Positions 35,134 through 41,616 of a DNA stretch of 41,616 nucleotides are shown in pieces; the stretch's first letter is position 1; every line of letters begins with the position of its first letter. This stretch comes from an uncultured Bacteroidales bacterium (GTDB lineage Bacteria > Bacteroidota > Bacteroidia > Bacteroidales > Muribaculaceae), in the NCBI GenBank assembly GCA_947176235.1, contig CAMWPM010000017.1:1-41616 (forward strand). Direction: 5' to 3'. The position numbers were made by a program, and so were the translations under genes. A model generated the notes under the pieces. The model worked only from the letters and a program-made list of their open reading frames with translations. It had not been told where the DNA came from and ran no database searches.

Positions 35134-37151
35134 CGTTTGGAATCGAGGAGGGGGATTGACGGATTTTCGTAATTTGATATGCCGAGGTCAATTTTTTTCA
35201 TGTCCGGGAGCTTGCGCTGCGGCTGCTCGATGTCGGCGGGATAGTCAAGACCTGAGAAGGTGCGGAAATATTCGAGACAAGCATCCCTCCACCAGCGAGC
35301 ATCCACGGTCTGCGTCAGCAGACGCTTCTCCACATCGGAATAAATCTCCGGGTCAATCCAGGGGGCAGCCGTACGCCATGCCTCCAGAAGATTGTCGGCA
35401 CCCTTCACTCCCGCATCGTAACGGTAGCAGAGTTCTTCCCAGAGAGTCTTTCCGCTCTGCATCCTGTGATTCCAGGGTGCATGGTGGAACCAAAGAAGGA
35501 AGCGGTCGGGACACGTCGATATGCTGTCAACCATACTGCGGAATGGCTCGGCATACTGCGCCGACGCATTGCTGCCCGTGGAACTGCGGTCAAACCCAAG
35601 TCCCGCGGAATCAGCCCGGTGGTAATAGACGGGTAGCCAGTCGGCTCTCGCACCGGGAATGTCGCACCATGGCTCGGGTCCGTAATGATGACCGAACGCA
35701 AACAGATGGTGAAGACCGAGAGGCATCATGTAGTCGACGACATCTTCACGCGACGTCTCCATCATGCCTACGAGTGCGGAATGGACGTCGGCAGGAGGCT
35801 CCGACGTCAGTACTGAAAGGCGCAGCCACTCGTCGGCTATATCCCTGCTGAGCAGGGAGGGATCCCACGCCAGACGCCCGAACGCCCACCAGTTGGCCTG
35901 AGCCATCGGATTACCGGTCCAGTTCACGTCGTCACCGATATTTGCTACGCCAGCCACCGCTACCATGCTGTCGGGACTGACATAATTGAAAAATTCCTTC
36001 CACATCGGTGCGAGATATGCCAGATGATTGGCATGTCCGAGATACTCCTGTGTGATCTGCAGTTCTGCCATCGTGGGGGTGGCGTGAAGCCCGTCGAAAA
36101 GCGGACTGTAGGGTTCGCGGGGTTGAAAATCAATCGGGCCGTTCTTGATCTGAATGATCACGTTGGGGTCGAACTGACCGTCGAGCGGCTCAAATTCGAG
36201 GTAAGCCTGCTTGGCACGGTCGGGGTCGGAGGGGGAATAGACAAATGCGCGCCACATCACAATGCCGTTGTGAGGAGCGAGGGCGCGGGCGAGCATGTTG
36301 GCACCATCTGCGTGTGTCCTGCCGAAATCATGAGGTCCGGGCTGGCCCTCGGAGTTGGCTTTAACGAGAAATCCTCCGAAATCAGGAATGAGAGAGTAGA
36401 TTTCATCAGCTTTGCGTTCCCACCATTCTGCCACGGCAGGATCCAGAGGATCGGCGGTCGGGAGACTGTCAAGAGCCATCGGAGTGGCGAAGTTGACCGA
36501 CAGATATACCTGCATTCCGTAAGGACGCATCACGTCAGCAATCGCCGCTACCTTTTTGAGATAGTCTGTCGAAAGCATTTTTGGTGAAGCGTTCACGTTA
36601 TTAAGCACGGTGCCATTGATTCCTATCGAGGCGTTGGCACGAGCGTACTCACGATAGCGAGAGGATAGAGAGTCAGGCAGTTCGTCCCATTTCCACAATG
36701 AATGCCCTGCATAGCCACGTTCGATTGTCCCATCGAGATTATCCCAATGATTCAGGATGCGTCGAGGAAACTTCGGACCGGAAGAAATGCCGTCAGCCGG
36801 GATAGCCACACCCAGGCGGTGAAGCTGGAGGTAGCGGTAGGTGCCGTAGAGCAATCCTTTGTCCGATGGACTGTTGATCAGCGCTATGTCCTTGTTGCGC
36901 GTAATGCAGAATCCCTCTGGTCCGAGATCTTTATTGTCATTCGACCGGACAAGATAAACACTGTCGGCAAGACCGGCGGCTTTCAGTTCGCTGAATGCTA
37001 TGTCAAGGGGAGCGGTATCACCGGTGCCGGATGTGGCAGCATCAGCCGCCGGAATATCGTGCAGCCATAAGCGGCTGCCATCGTCAGCTGCGGCATTAGC
37101 CGAAGCGACGATGGCGAGCATCAGACTGGTGGAAATAAGGAGTCTTTTCAT
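35130..37151 (-). CDS. GH67 alpha-glucuronidase
   Basis: This 673-aa enzyme releases 4-O-methylglucuronic acid or glucuronic acid from the ends of xylo-oligosaccharides. A signal peptide (LLISTSLMLAIVASANA) places it in the periplasm or outside. GH67 motifs are intact: the acid Glu268 in KANSEGQPGP, and the base pair Asp341 in NGPIDFQPREPYSP and Glu369 in LQITQEYLGH. N-terminal, barrel and C-terminal helical domains add up to the normal family length. It lies 24 nt after the GH43 gene and overlaps the esterase start. Confidence 0.97.
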   Translation of the reverse strand: MKRLLISTSLMLAIVASANAAADDGSRLWLHDIPAADAATSGTGDTAPLDIAFSELKAAGLADSVYLVRSNDNKDLGPEGFCITRNKDIALINSPSDKGLLYGTYRYLQLHRLGVAIPADGISSGPKFPRRILNHWDNLDGTIERGYAGHSLWKWDELPDSLSSRYREYARANASIGINGTVLNNVNASPKMLSTDYLKKVAAIADVMRPYGMQVYLSVNFATPMALDSLPTADPLDPAVAEWWERKADEIYSLIPDFGGFLVKANSEGQPGPHDFGRTHADGANMLARALAPHNGIVMWRAFVYSPSDPDRAKQAYLEFEPLDGQFDPNVIIQIKNGPIDFQPREPYSPLFDGLHATPTMAELQITQEYLGHANHLAYLAPMWKEFFNYVSPDSMVAVAGVANIGDDVNWTGNPMAQANWWAFGRLAWDPSLLSRDIADEWLRLSVLTSEPPADVHSALVGMMETSREDVVDYMMPLGLHHLFAFGHHYGPEPWCDIPGARADWLPVYYHRADSAGLGFDRSSTGSNASAQYAEPFRSMVDSISTCPDRFLLWFHHAPWNHRMQSGKTLWEELCYRYDAGVKGADNLLEAWRTAAPWIDPEIYSDVEKRLLTQTVDARWWRDACLEYFRTFSGLDYPADIEQPQRKLPDMKKIDLGISNYENPSIPLLDSKR

Positions 37152-37175
37152 TAATGTCGGAGGGGGAGGTGAAAA

Positions 37176-38156
37176 TTATTCGTTACCGGTGCCTCCGCCG
37201 TCGATGGTGACGATGGTGCCGTCGGGGTTATACTCCAGTTCGGTGACCTTAAGGCTGCGGAGCCATGTCTTGCCGCCTGAAGGCACGCAGTCATGGAAGA
37301 AAAGATACCATTTGCCCTTGAATTCAACAATGGAGTGGTGAGTTGTCCAGCCTACGACCGGAGTGAGAATAACGCCCTGATAGGTGAATGGACCATAGGG
37401 ATTGTCACCGATAGCATAGCAGAGCTGATGCGTGTCGCCGGTGGAGTAGGAGAAGTAGTACTTGCCATTGTACTTATGAAGCCATGAGGCTTCGAAGAAA
37501 CGGCGCATGTTGTCGCCAGCCTTAAGCGGTTTGCCGTCGGCATCAAGGATCACGATGGGTTTGGGTTCTTCTGCAAACTGAAGCATATCCGGGGTGAGGC
37601 GTACGACGCGTGAGGGGATAGCATCCTCTTCGTCGGCGTTGAGATGGGGGTTCTCCAGAGCCTTGTTGTCACGGTAACGCTGAAGCTGACCGCCCCACAG
37701 ACCGCCAAAGTACATGTAATACTCGTCACCTTCCTTGAACACTGCCATGTCGATCGAATAGCTGCCGCGGATCGGGTCGGGCTGCGGAATGAATGGTCCG
37801 GCAGGATTGTCGGCAATGGCTACGCCGACATGGAACACGTCGTTCTTGTCCTTCATGGGGAAATACATGTAGTATTTACCGTCCTTTTCGGCTACGTCGC
37901 AGTCCCAAAGCTGACGACCTGCCCAGGGTATATCCTTAAGGTCAAGCACCTTTCCGTGATCCACCACTTCGCCGTGCATGGGATCGTCGGTGGACAGTAC
38001 ATGATAGTCCTTCATCTCGAAGTGGTCGCCGTTGTCGTTTTCGCCGGCTCCGCTGTCCCAGTCGTGCGAGGGATAGATGTAGAGACGGTCGTTGAACACA
38101 TGCACCGAGGGATCAGCCATGTAGTCGGCGGGGAAGAGATAGCGCATTTCTTTCAT
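37176..38156 (-). CDS. GH43 beta-xylosidase/arabinofuranosidase, cytoplasmic
   Basis: The 326-aa five-bladed propeller has the three GH43 acidic residues: Asp15 (YMADPSVHV), Asp136 (YSIDMAVF) and Glu222 (RRFFEASWLHK). A conserved WTTHHSIVEF motif follows. There is no signal peptide, unlike the neighbouring GH10, GH67 and esterase, so it probably acts on imported oligosaccharides. Xylosidase and arabinofuranosidase activities both occur in this family; context favours beta-xylosidase. It sits 66 nt after the xylanase gene in the same operon. Confidence 0.94.
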   Translation of the reverse strand: MKEMRYLFPADYMADPSVHVFNDRLYIYPSHDWDSGAGENDNGDHFEMKDYHVLSTDDPMHGEVVDHGKVLDLKDIPWAGRQLWDCDVAEKDGKYYMYFPMKDKNDVFHVGVAIADNPAGPFIPQPDPIRGSYSIDMAVFKEGDEYYMYFGGLWGGQLQRYRDNKALENPHLNADEEDAIPSRVVRLTPDMLQFAEEPKPIVILDADGKPLKAGDNMRRFFEASWLHKYNGKYYFSYSTGDTHQLCYAIGDNPYGPFTYQGVILTPVVGWTTHHSIVEFKGKWYLFFHDCVPSGGKTWLRSLKVTELEYNPDGTIVTIDGGGTGNE

Positions 38157-38222
38157 ATCGATTCGGGTATAATAGTTTTGTAAGGATATTATGTTGGTTT
38201 TGAATAATGACGGTGAGACTAA

Positions 38223-39353
38223 TTACTTTTTGGAAGCTTCCTTCAGGAAGGGCTTCAGCTCGTTGTCGCGGGAGAAAATGAGAGGGTAGTCGGTGCGACC
38301 GCGCACGGGCCAGTTGTTGCGCCATGAGTCACGGTCGTTGACTCCCCACACTGTCACGCGGGAAATGTCGTCGGCGTGACGGTTGAGGATATCCCATACG
38401 GCTGCCATGCGGGCGTTCCATTCGGCGGAAACACTGTCGGGCAGACCATCGGCATAGGGATTAAGGGTCTTTTCAAACTCAACGCGGTCAGAGACGTTGG
38501 CTCCCTGGTTGACAGTGGGGAGTGCCGACATATCCCATTCGGTGATCATGACCTTGGCTCCGGTGGTGGCGAAAGAGTCAATCGCAGCCTCCCACTCCGT
38601 GAAGTCGGGGTAATCCATGCCCATGTGAGCCTGCATGCCGATGCCGTCGATGCGATAACCCTTTGACTTAAGATCCTTGATAAGTGCAACGTAACGGTCG
38701 CGGCGACCGGGTACGTTCATGCCATAGTCGTTGAGATAAAGTTCGGCTTCAGGGTCAGCCTCGTGGGCATACTGGAGTGCGAGGGGGAAAAGCTCTTCGC
38801 CGAGAATCTGGTAGTAGGGAGAGTGATCGCGGAAACTACCGTCCTCCACGATTGCCTCGTTTACGACGTCCCATCCGTGGATGCGCCCCTTGTAGCGGCC
38901 TACTACGGTCGAGATGTGTTCGCGCATACGCTCCTTGAGCACGTCGGCGCTAACGGTGTCGCCGTTCTCATCGTAGATGAACCATGGAGCGAGCTGCGAG
39001 TGCCATACGAGACAGTGACCGATAATCTTCATGTTGTTGCGCTCGGCATAATCGACGAAACTGTCAGCCGAAACCCAGTTGTAGACGCCGGGCGCCGGAT
39101 GAATCACCTCGTGCTTCATGCAGTTCTCTGCTACCACGGAGTTGAAATGGTGAGCCACGACTGCGGCACCGATCGAGTCGGATCCGCTTGCCTGCGACGT
39201 ATTGATTGCAGCACCGATGAGGAAGCGGTCGCCTACGACTTCTTTAAGGGGACGTTCGGAGAGGGCGGGGACGGAATTGTCGGAAGAGGACTTGCGGGTG
39301 CAAGCACCGAGAGCCACGGCTGCGGCAAGAACAGTGATAGCAAGTGATTTCAT
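38223..39353 (-). CDS. GH10 endo-1,4-beta-xylanase lipoprotein
   Basis: The 376-aa enzyme cuts the xylan backbone. The N-terminus is a lipoprotein signal (AVALGAC, lipidated Cys18) followed by a Ser-rich linker with acidic residues (KSSSDNS), which may favour surface display. GH10 motifs are intact: HCLVWHSQ, the acid/base Glu166 in WDVVNEAI, YLNDYG, and the nucleophile Glu272 in MITEWDMS. No carbohydrate-binding module is present, and the single catalytic domain has a normal length. It is the first hydrolase gene after the GPH symporter. Confidence 0.97.
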   Translation of the reverse strand: MKSLAITVLAAAVALGACTRKSSSDNSVPALSERPLKEVVGDRFLIGAAINTSQASGSDSIGAAVVAHHFNSVVAENCMKHEVIHPAPGVYNWVSADSFVDYAERNNMKIIGHCLVWHSQLAPWFIYDENGDTVSADVLKERMREHISTVVGRYKGRIHGWDVVNEAIVEDGSFRDHSPYYQILGEELFPLALQYAHEADPEAELYLNDYGMNVPGRRDRYVALIKDLKSKGYRIDGIGMQAHMGMDYPDFTEWEAAIDSFATTGAKVMITEWDMSALPTVNQGANVSDRVEFEKTLNPYADGLPDSVSAEWNARMAAVWDILNRHADDISRVTVWGVNDRDSWRNNWPVRGRTDYPLIFSRDNELKPFLKEASKK

Positions 39354-39433
39354 AATTTTTGTTCTGTCAGGGAAACAATACGTTTTTTTATTTTTGATTT
39401 TTTATTATTTGCGTCGATAAATATATTCCGGCA

Positions 39434-40900
39434 TCAGTCAGGGAAGGGGAGTGCATTGCGTGCTTCCTTCAGATCGGGCACCGCAGGAGCCTTTGAGGGA
39501 TTCTTCCTTTCTTTCTCGCGTCGGCTTTCGATCTCTCGGTTGATGCGTTCAACCTCGTTGTCGTCAAGGTTATAGCGTGAAATAATGAACATAGCCACAA
39601 GCAGCATAATCGCCGGGATTATGGTGAAAAGCCATAGAATACCATGCTGTGCCATAATTGACTGTGTGGCACTGTTGGGGTTGAACTGAAGGAATCCGAG
39701 CACCCATCCGGGAATAGCACCTCCAAGCATCATCCCTACTTTGAAGAACAGACCGGTGAGGGAGTTGACAATACCTGAAATACGGCGTCCGTGGATAAAT
39801 TCACCATAGGAAATAACTTCCGGTACAAGCACCCACATGTAGCCGGTGGCGACAGCCAGTCCGGTAGAGCGGACAAACTGTCCGATGTAGATTAGCACAA
39901 CATAGTTGCTGAGGGTGGGGATAACAGTGGTGATGTAGATTAGCAGCATCCCGACGATTGCAAGCAGAAGGAAGAAATAGAATAGCTCCTTCTTGCCGAT
40001 CAGATCCTTGATTTTCGGAATCATCGGCATGAAAATCAGTGCGGGAATCGAAGCGATACCCATGAAGAGCGACAGCATGTCGGCATTGCCGTGCATGTTG
40101 TAGTTGATATAGTAGGTTGCTGTGGAGTTGCTGATGAAGAGGAGAGTGAAAGAGATGAAGAAGAAGAAGCATAGCACGCGGAGAGGACGGTTGACGATAA
40201 GCTCCTTCCAGAGGTCGGAGATTTTTACTCGCGAGGACTGTGCGTTGTCCATCACCACTCTTTCCTTGCACTCAACAAAGCAGAAGATAAGCAGCACAAG
40301 AGCAGCAATACCGAGAATAGACATGGCGGCAAGCCACGGACCGTCCGTCTCGGGCATGTCGGTGGAAAGGTTGGGGTCAAAATATTTCAGAAGGCGGGGC
40401 ACTCCGAATCCGACGATCAGACCACCGATGTTAGCCATTATCATTCGCACGGTGGTGAGGATGGAGATTTCCTTGTTGTCACGCGTCAGTGAGGCATTAA
40501 GTGCGCCGTAAGGGACGTTGACGAGGGTATAGAAAATGGTCAGTGCTACATAAGAGACGTAGGCATAGAACACTGATCCGCTGAATCCGTTCCAGAAGCA
40601 AAGGACAAATATGAATACCAGAGGGATACCGCCGATCAAAAGATATGCGCGGTAGCGCCCGAAGCGGGTTGAAGTCTTGTCGACCATCGTCCCTACAAAC
40701 GGGTTGAGAATAACGTCGACGAGACGCACGATGAAGAACATTGTACCGACAATCACCACGTTGAGATGGTAGACGTTGGTGTAGTAGAACATCAGATAGA
40801 GGCTGATGGTCTGATAGATAAGGTTCTGGGCAAGGTCGCCGGAACCAAAGCCGATACGTTGAACCCACGAGAGTCGCTGAAACCCTGATACAGTATTCAT
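39434..40900 (-). CDS. GPH-family (glycoside-pentoside-hexuronide) cation symporter
   Basis: The 488-aa product has about twelve transmembrane helices and starts with GFGSGDLAQNLIYQTISLYL, followed by DVILNPFVGTMVDKTSTRFGRYR. This is the GPH signature between helices 2 and 3. XynB/XynP-type members carry xylo-oligosaccharides or pentosides with Na+ or H+. The hydrophilic C-terminal tail is charged. It lies upstream of the GH10-GH43-GH67 genes with gaps of 24-80 nt and no terminator, and downstream of xylA. Xylo-oligosaccharide import is therefore the likely role. Confidence 0.92.
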   Translation of the reverse strand: MNTVSGFQRLSWVQRIGFGSGDLAQNLIYQTISLYLMFYYTNVYHLNVVIVGTMFFIVRLVDVILNPFVGTMVDKTSTRFGRYRAYLLIGGIPLVFIFVLCFWNGFSGSVFYAYVSYVALTIFYTLVNVPYGALNASLTRDNKEISILTTVRMIMANIGGLIVGFGVPRLLKYFDPNLSTDMPETDGPWLAAMSILGIAALVLLIFCFVECKERVVMDNAQSSRVKISDLWKELIVNRPLRVLCFFFFISFTLLFISNSTATYYINYNMHGNADMLSLFMGIASIPALIFMPMIPKIKDLIGKKELFYFFLLLAIVGMLLIYITTVIPTLSNYVVLIYIGQFVRSTGLAVATGYMWVLVPEVISYGEFIHGRRISGIVNSLTGLFFKVGMMLGGAIPGWVLGFLQFNPNSATQSIMAQHGILWLFTIIPAIMLLVAMFIISRYNLDDNEVERINREIESRREKERKNPSKAPAVPDLKEARNALPFPD

Positions 40901-40940
40901 GGATGTGATGAAGGATTGGAAGTGAAAAAGCAGATTAGGT

Positions 40941-40977
40941 AGGGGGAGAGGAAAGTGGGGAGAGGGAGAGGGGCGGG
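40941..40977 (+). repeat. Purine tract with a G-quadruplex motif upstream of the GPH gene
   Basis: Positions 40941-40973 are purine except for one T. Within this, 40957-40977 hold four runs of three or more G with loops of 3, 3 and 1 nt, a full G-quadruplex consensus. It is on the strand opposite to the GPH transcript and 57-77 nt upstream of that gene's ATG. The remainder of the 297-nt gap 40901-41197 holds the terminator below; I see no gene and no TAnnTTTG promoter in it. Confidence 0.6.
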
Positions 40978-41024
40978 AGCGAAAAAATATTCGTGTGGGT
41001 GGAAATAGATATTCTCAATGGAAT

Positions 41025-41094
41025 AGAAAAAACAGAAGAGGGGCGCTCGCCACTCGATAATGCGCCTCGTGTGGTGACGCGTCACTCTTCTGTT
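41025..41094 (-). terminator. Complex intrinsic terminator after xylA
   Basis: On the minus strand, AACAGAAGAG (41094-41085) pairs with CTCTTCTGTT (41040-41031). Four more Ts follow directly, giving TTTTTT in all. The 44-nt interior contains a 12-bp perfect palindrome and further GC stems. It lies 103 nt after the xylA stop and separates xylA from the GPH operon. Confidence 0.65.
41074..41085. promoter_or_regulatory. 12-bp perfect palindrome, possible operator
   Basis: GTGACGCGTCAC at 41074-41085 is fully self-complementary. It lies within the arm and interior of the xylA terminator, about 175 nt upstream of the GPH start. It could be part of the RNA structure or a dimeric regulator site. 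Confidence 0.35.
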
Positions 41095-41197
41095 GATTGT
41101 CGGAATCGCGATCAGATCCCCGGATTCATTTCCGATTCAGCCTGACAAACGAAAGTCTTCGCGTGTGAATCAGATTCCGGGCGGTCCGGACGGCGAT

Positions 41198-41616
41198 TTA
41201 AGCGTACATGTTGACGATAGCCTCGTAGAGCTCCTGCTTGCCGCTGGTCACAGCGGGTTCGCCATGCTTCTTGGAATAAGCCACGAGATCCTCGAGTGTG
41301 AGCTTGCCTTCCTCGAATTCCTTGCCTTCGCCCTTGTCGAAAGAAGCGTAGCGGTCGGCGAGCATCTTCTTGTAGGGAGACTTTTCGAGAACGTCGGCAG
41401 CTGACTCAAGAGCGCGAGCCATAGCATCCATACCGGCGATGTGGGCGATGAAGATGTCCTCAAGGTCGGTGGAGTTGCGGCGGGTCTTGGCGTCGAAGTT
41501 CGTACCGCCGTTGCCGAGGCCACCGTTGCGGATGATCTGCATCATAGCCTGAGTGAGCTCGTAGTTGTCGATGGGGAACTGGTCGGTGTCCCAGCCGTTC
41601 TGGTAGTCACCGCGGT
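41198..41616 (-). CDS. xylA: Xylose isomerase, C-terminal part
   Basis: The frame is open to the right edge, and the start is outside the window. The visible 139 residues read GDYQNGWDTDQFPIDNYELT, then MMQIIRNGGLGNGGTNFDAK, TRRNSTDLEDIF and IAHIAGMDAMARAL, which is the C-terminal region of class II xylose isomerases. The Asp in GWDTDQFP and the NFDAK motif are conserved metal and active-site positions. The enzyme converts xylose to xylulose in the cytoplasm. It ends with a normal C-terminus (EAIVNMYA). It is upstream of the xylan operon on the same strand, joined or separated by a terminator. Confidence 0.97.
   Translation of the reverse strand, partial: RGDYQNGWDTDQFPIDNYELTQAMMQIIRNGGLGNGGTNFDAKTRRNSTDLEDIFIAHIAGMDAMARALESAADVLEKSPYKKMLADRYASFDKGEGKEFEEGKLTLEDLVAYSKKHGEPAVTSGKQELYEAIVNMYA

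Noticed and set aside
1-41616. CRISPR array, tRNA/rRNA genes, insertion sequences, prophage or defence genes
   Set aside because: I saw no regularly spaced repeats, no tRNA-like cloverleaf in the gaps, and no transposase, integrase, phage or nuclease-type domains.

Overview
The window reads as a Bacteroidales chromosome segment. The family is probably Muribaculaceae-like, but that is a lower-confidence inference. Supporting traits are the Bacteroidetes-type promoters (TTTG, 20-nt spacer, TAnnTTTG), a long 1130-aa SecA with a SEC-C tail, DUF4105, DUF5686 and pRiA4b ORF-3-like proteins, a T9SS-like C-terminal tail on a secreted amylase, and a GH10/GH67/GH43 xylan locus with a GPH symporter. No rRNA, tRNA, CRISPR array, insertion sequence or prophage gene was recognised. 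Coding density is high and no gene-free stretch exceeds 300 bases.

Layout. 1-1716: two minus-strand genes, a PHP phosphatase cut off by a poly-C contig end and a TPR/PD40 envelope protein. 1934-12355: plus-strand block with a DUF4105 membrane protein, a degenerate alkaline-phosphatase-like protein, secA, a membrane-anchored coiled-coil protein, an MgtC-like protein and a CPA2 cation/proton antiporter. 12439-21035: mixed block with an RlmD-type rRNA methyltransferase, a CYTH protein, a DUF5686 outer-membrane protein, a BadF/GlcNAc-kinase-like ATPase, a pRiA4b ORF-3-like protein, a secreted M64 peptidase, an inositol-monophosphatase-like enzyme and an Lrp/AsnC regulator. 21239-23519: overlapping zinc/manganese-type ABC genes (lipoprotein and ATPase, no permease seen) plus a PHP phosphatase. 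23630-26413: secreted GH13 amylase with its own promoter and terminator. 26545-28920: PASTA protein, RluD-family pseudouridine synthase and small outer-membrane beta-barrel in one overlapping unit. 29092-33042: leuA-leuC-leuD followed by a thioredoxin. 33079-41616: minus-strand xylan/xylose block.

The xylan block gives a coherent pathway. A GH10 lipoprotein xylanase cuts xylan, while a signal-peptide-bearing GH67 alpha-glucuronidase and an esterase remove side groups. A GPH-family symporter imports oligosaccharides, a GH43 enzyme without a signal peptide releases xylose in the cytoplasm, and xylose isomerase (partial at the right edge) starts catabolism. A dicarboxylate/amino-acid symporter sits unexpectedly at the end of this operon.

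No clearly novel multi-gene system was found. The most interesting items are the phosphatase-like protein that has lost its metal ligands, the permease-less ABC pair, two convergent gene pairs that share a palindromic TTAA stop, a terminator with the next promoter's -33 element in its loop, a G-quadruplex motif upstream of the xylo-oligosaccharide symporter, and hairpins at the thioredoxin start and after xylA.
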